Positions 5,155-5,221 of a stretch of DNA of 5,221 nucleotides are shown here, in pieces. The stretch is from GCA-001856825 sp049965815 (GTDB taxonomy: Archaea > Thermoplasmatota > Thermoplasmata > Thermoplasmatales > GCA-001856825). The translations under genes were made by a program, and so were the position numbers. The stretch lies in assembly GCA_049965815.1 (NCBI GenBank), contig JBMFVV010000041.1, positions 1 through 5,221 of the forward strand, given 5' to 3'. The notes beneath the pieces are model-generated. The model had not been told where the DNA came from. It saw only the letters and a list, made by a program, of their open reading frames with translations, and searched no databases. Every line of letters begins with the position of its first letter. The stretch's first letter is position 1.

Positions 5155-5221
5155 CACGGCACCCTGCTCCAGGGCCATGGCGCAGGCCGTTTCCAGGTTA
5201 TCTAGACCATATTCCCGGGCC
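5155..5221 (-). pseudogene. Possible IS21 IstA C-terminal fragment
   Basis: Read on the minus strand from the right edge, the frame gives AREYGLDNLETACAMALEQG followed by AVN. This resembles the near-C-terminal helix of IS21-family IstA transposases (pattern REHGLE-V--AC-LALE-G--SA). The upstream part lies outside the window. The match ends near 5155, where the IS66 fragment takes over in another frame, so the gene seems truncated. Only about 22 residues can be compared, so the call is tentative. Confidence 0.5.

Overview
This GC-rich window looks like accessory DNA from a proteobacterium, possibly a gammaproteobacterium. The lineage call is weak and rests on base composition and on the style of the SEC-C, transposase and ATPase proteins. 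No rRNA, tRNA, CRISPR array or housekeeping gene was seen.

Layout: (1) Bases 1-99 hold the broken tail of a DUF4338/DruA-like reading frame entering from the left edge. (2) Bases 100-457 have no convincing gene but contain inverted repeats, including a long imperfect one at 249-355 and a short one that includes the next gene's start codon. (3) 458-910 encodes a small SEC-C zinc-binding protein with TPR-like helices. (4) 986-1537 encodes a small zinc-ribbon plus helix-turn-helix protein resembling the DUF6431 family. (5) 1668-4784 is a compact three-gene unit: a DDE integrase-type transposase with an intact D-D-35-E triad, an ExeA/TniB-type AAA+ ATPase starting one base after the transposase stop, and a RepA-like (AAA_25/RecA-fold) ATPase with a C-terminal winged-helix-like tail, overlapping the previous gene by ATGA. 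(6) A perfect 13-bp inverted repeat lies 23 bp beyond the last stop. (7) The right flank holds two fragments on the minus strand, an IS66 TnpC zinc-finger piece (4968-5153) and what looks like an IS21 IstA C-terminal piece (5155 to the edge).

Reading: the core is a candidate transposable element whose transposase is tightly coupled to two different P-loop ATPases. The first resembles the ATP-dependent partner used by Tn5053/Tn7/IS21-type systems. The second resembles plasmid RepA/DnaB-type hexameric ATPases and is the unusual part. No TniQ-like target selector, resolvase or recognisable cargo is present, and no terminal inverted repeats or target duplication could be identified, so the ends are unknown. 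The element sits among debris of at least three other mobile or defence-related genes, which suggests an insertion hot spot. All family names come from reading motifs, not from database searches.
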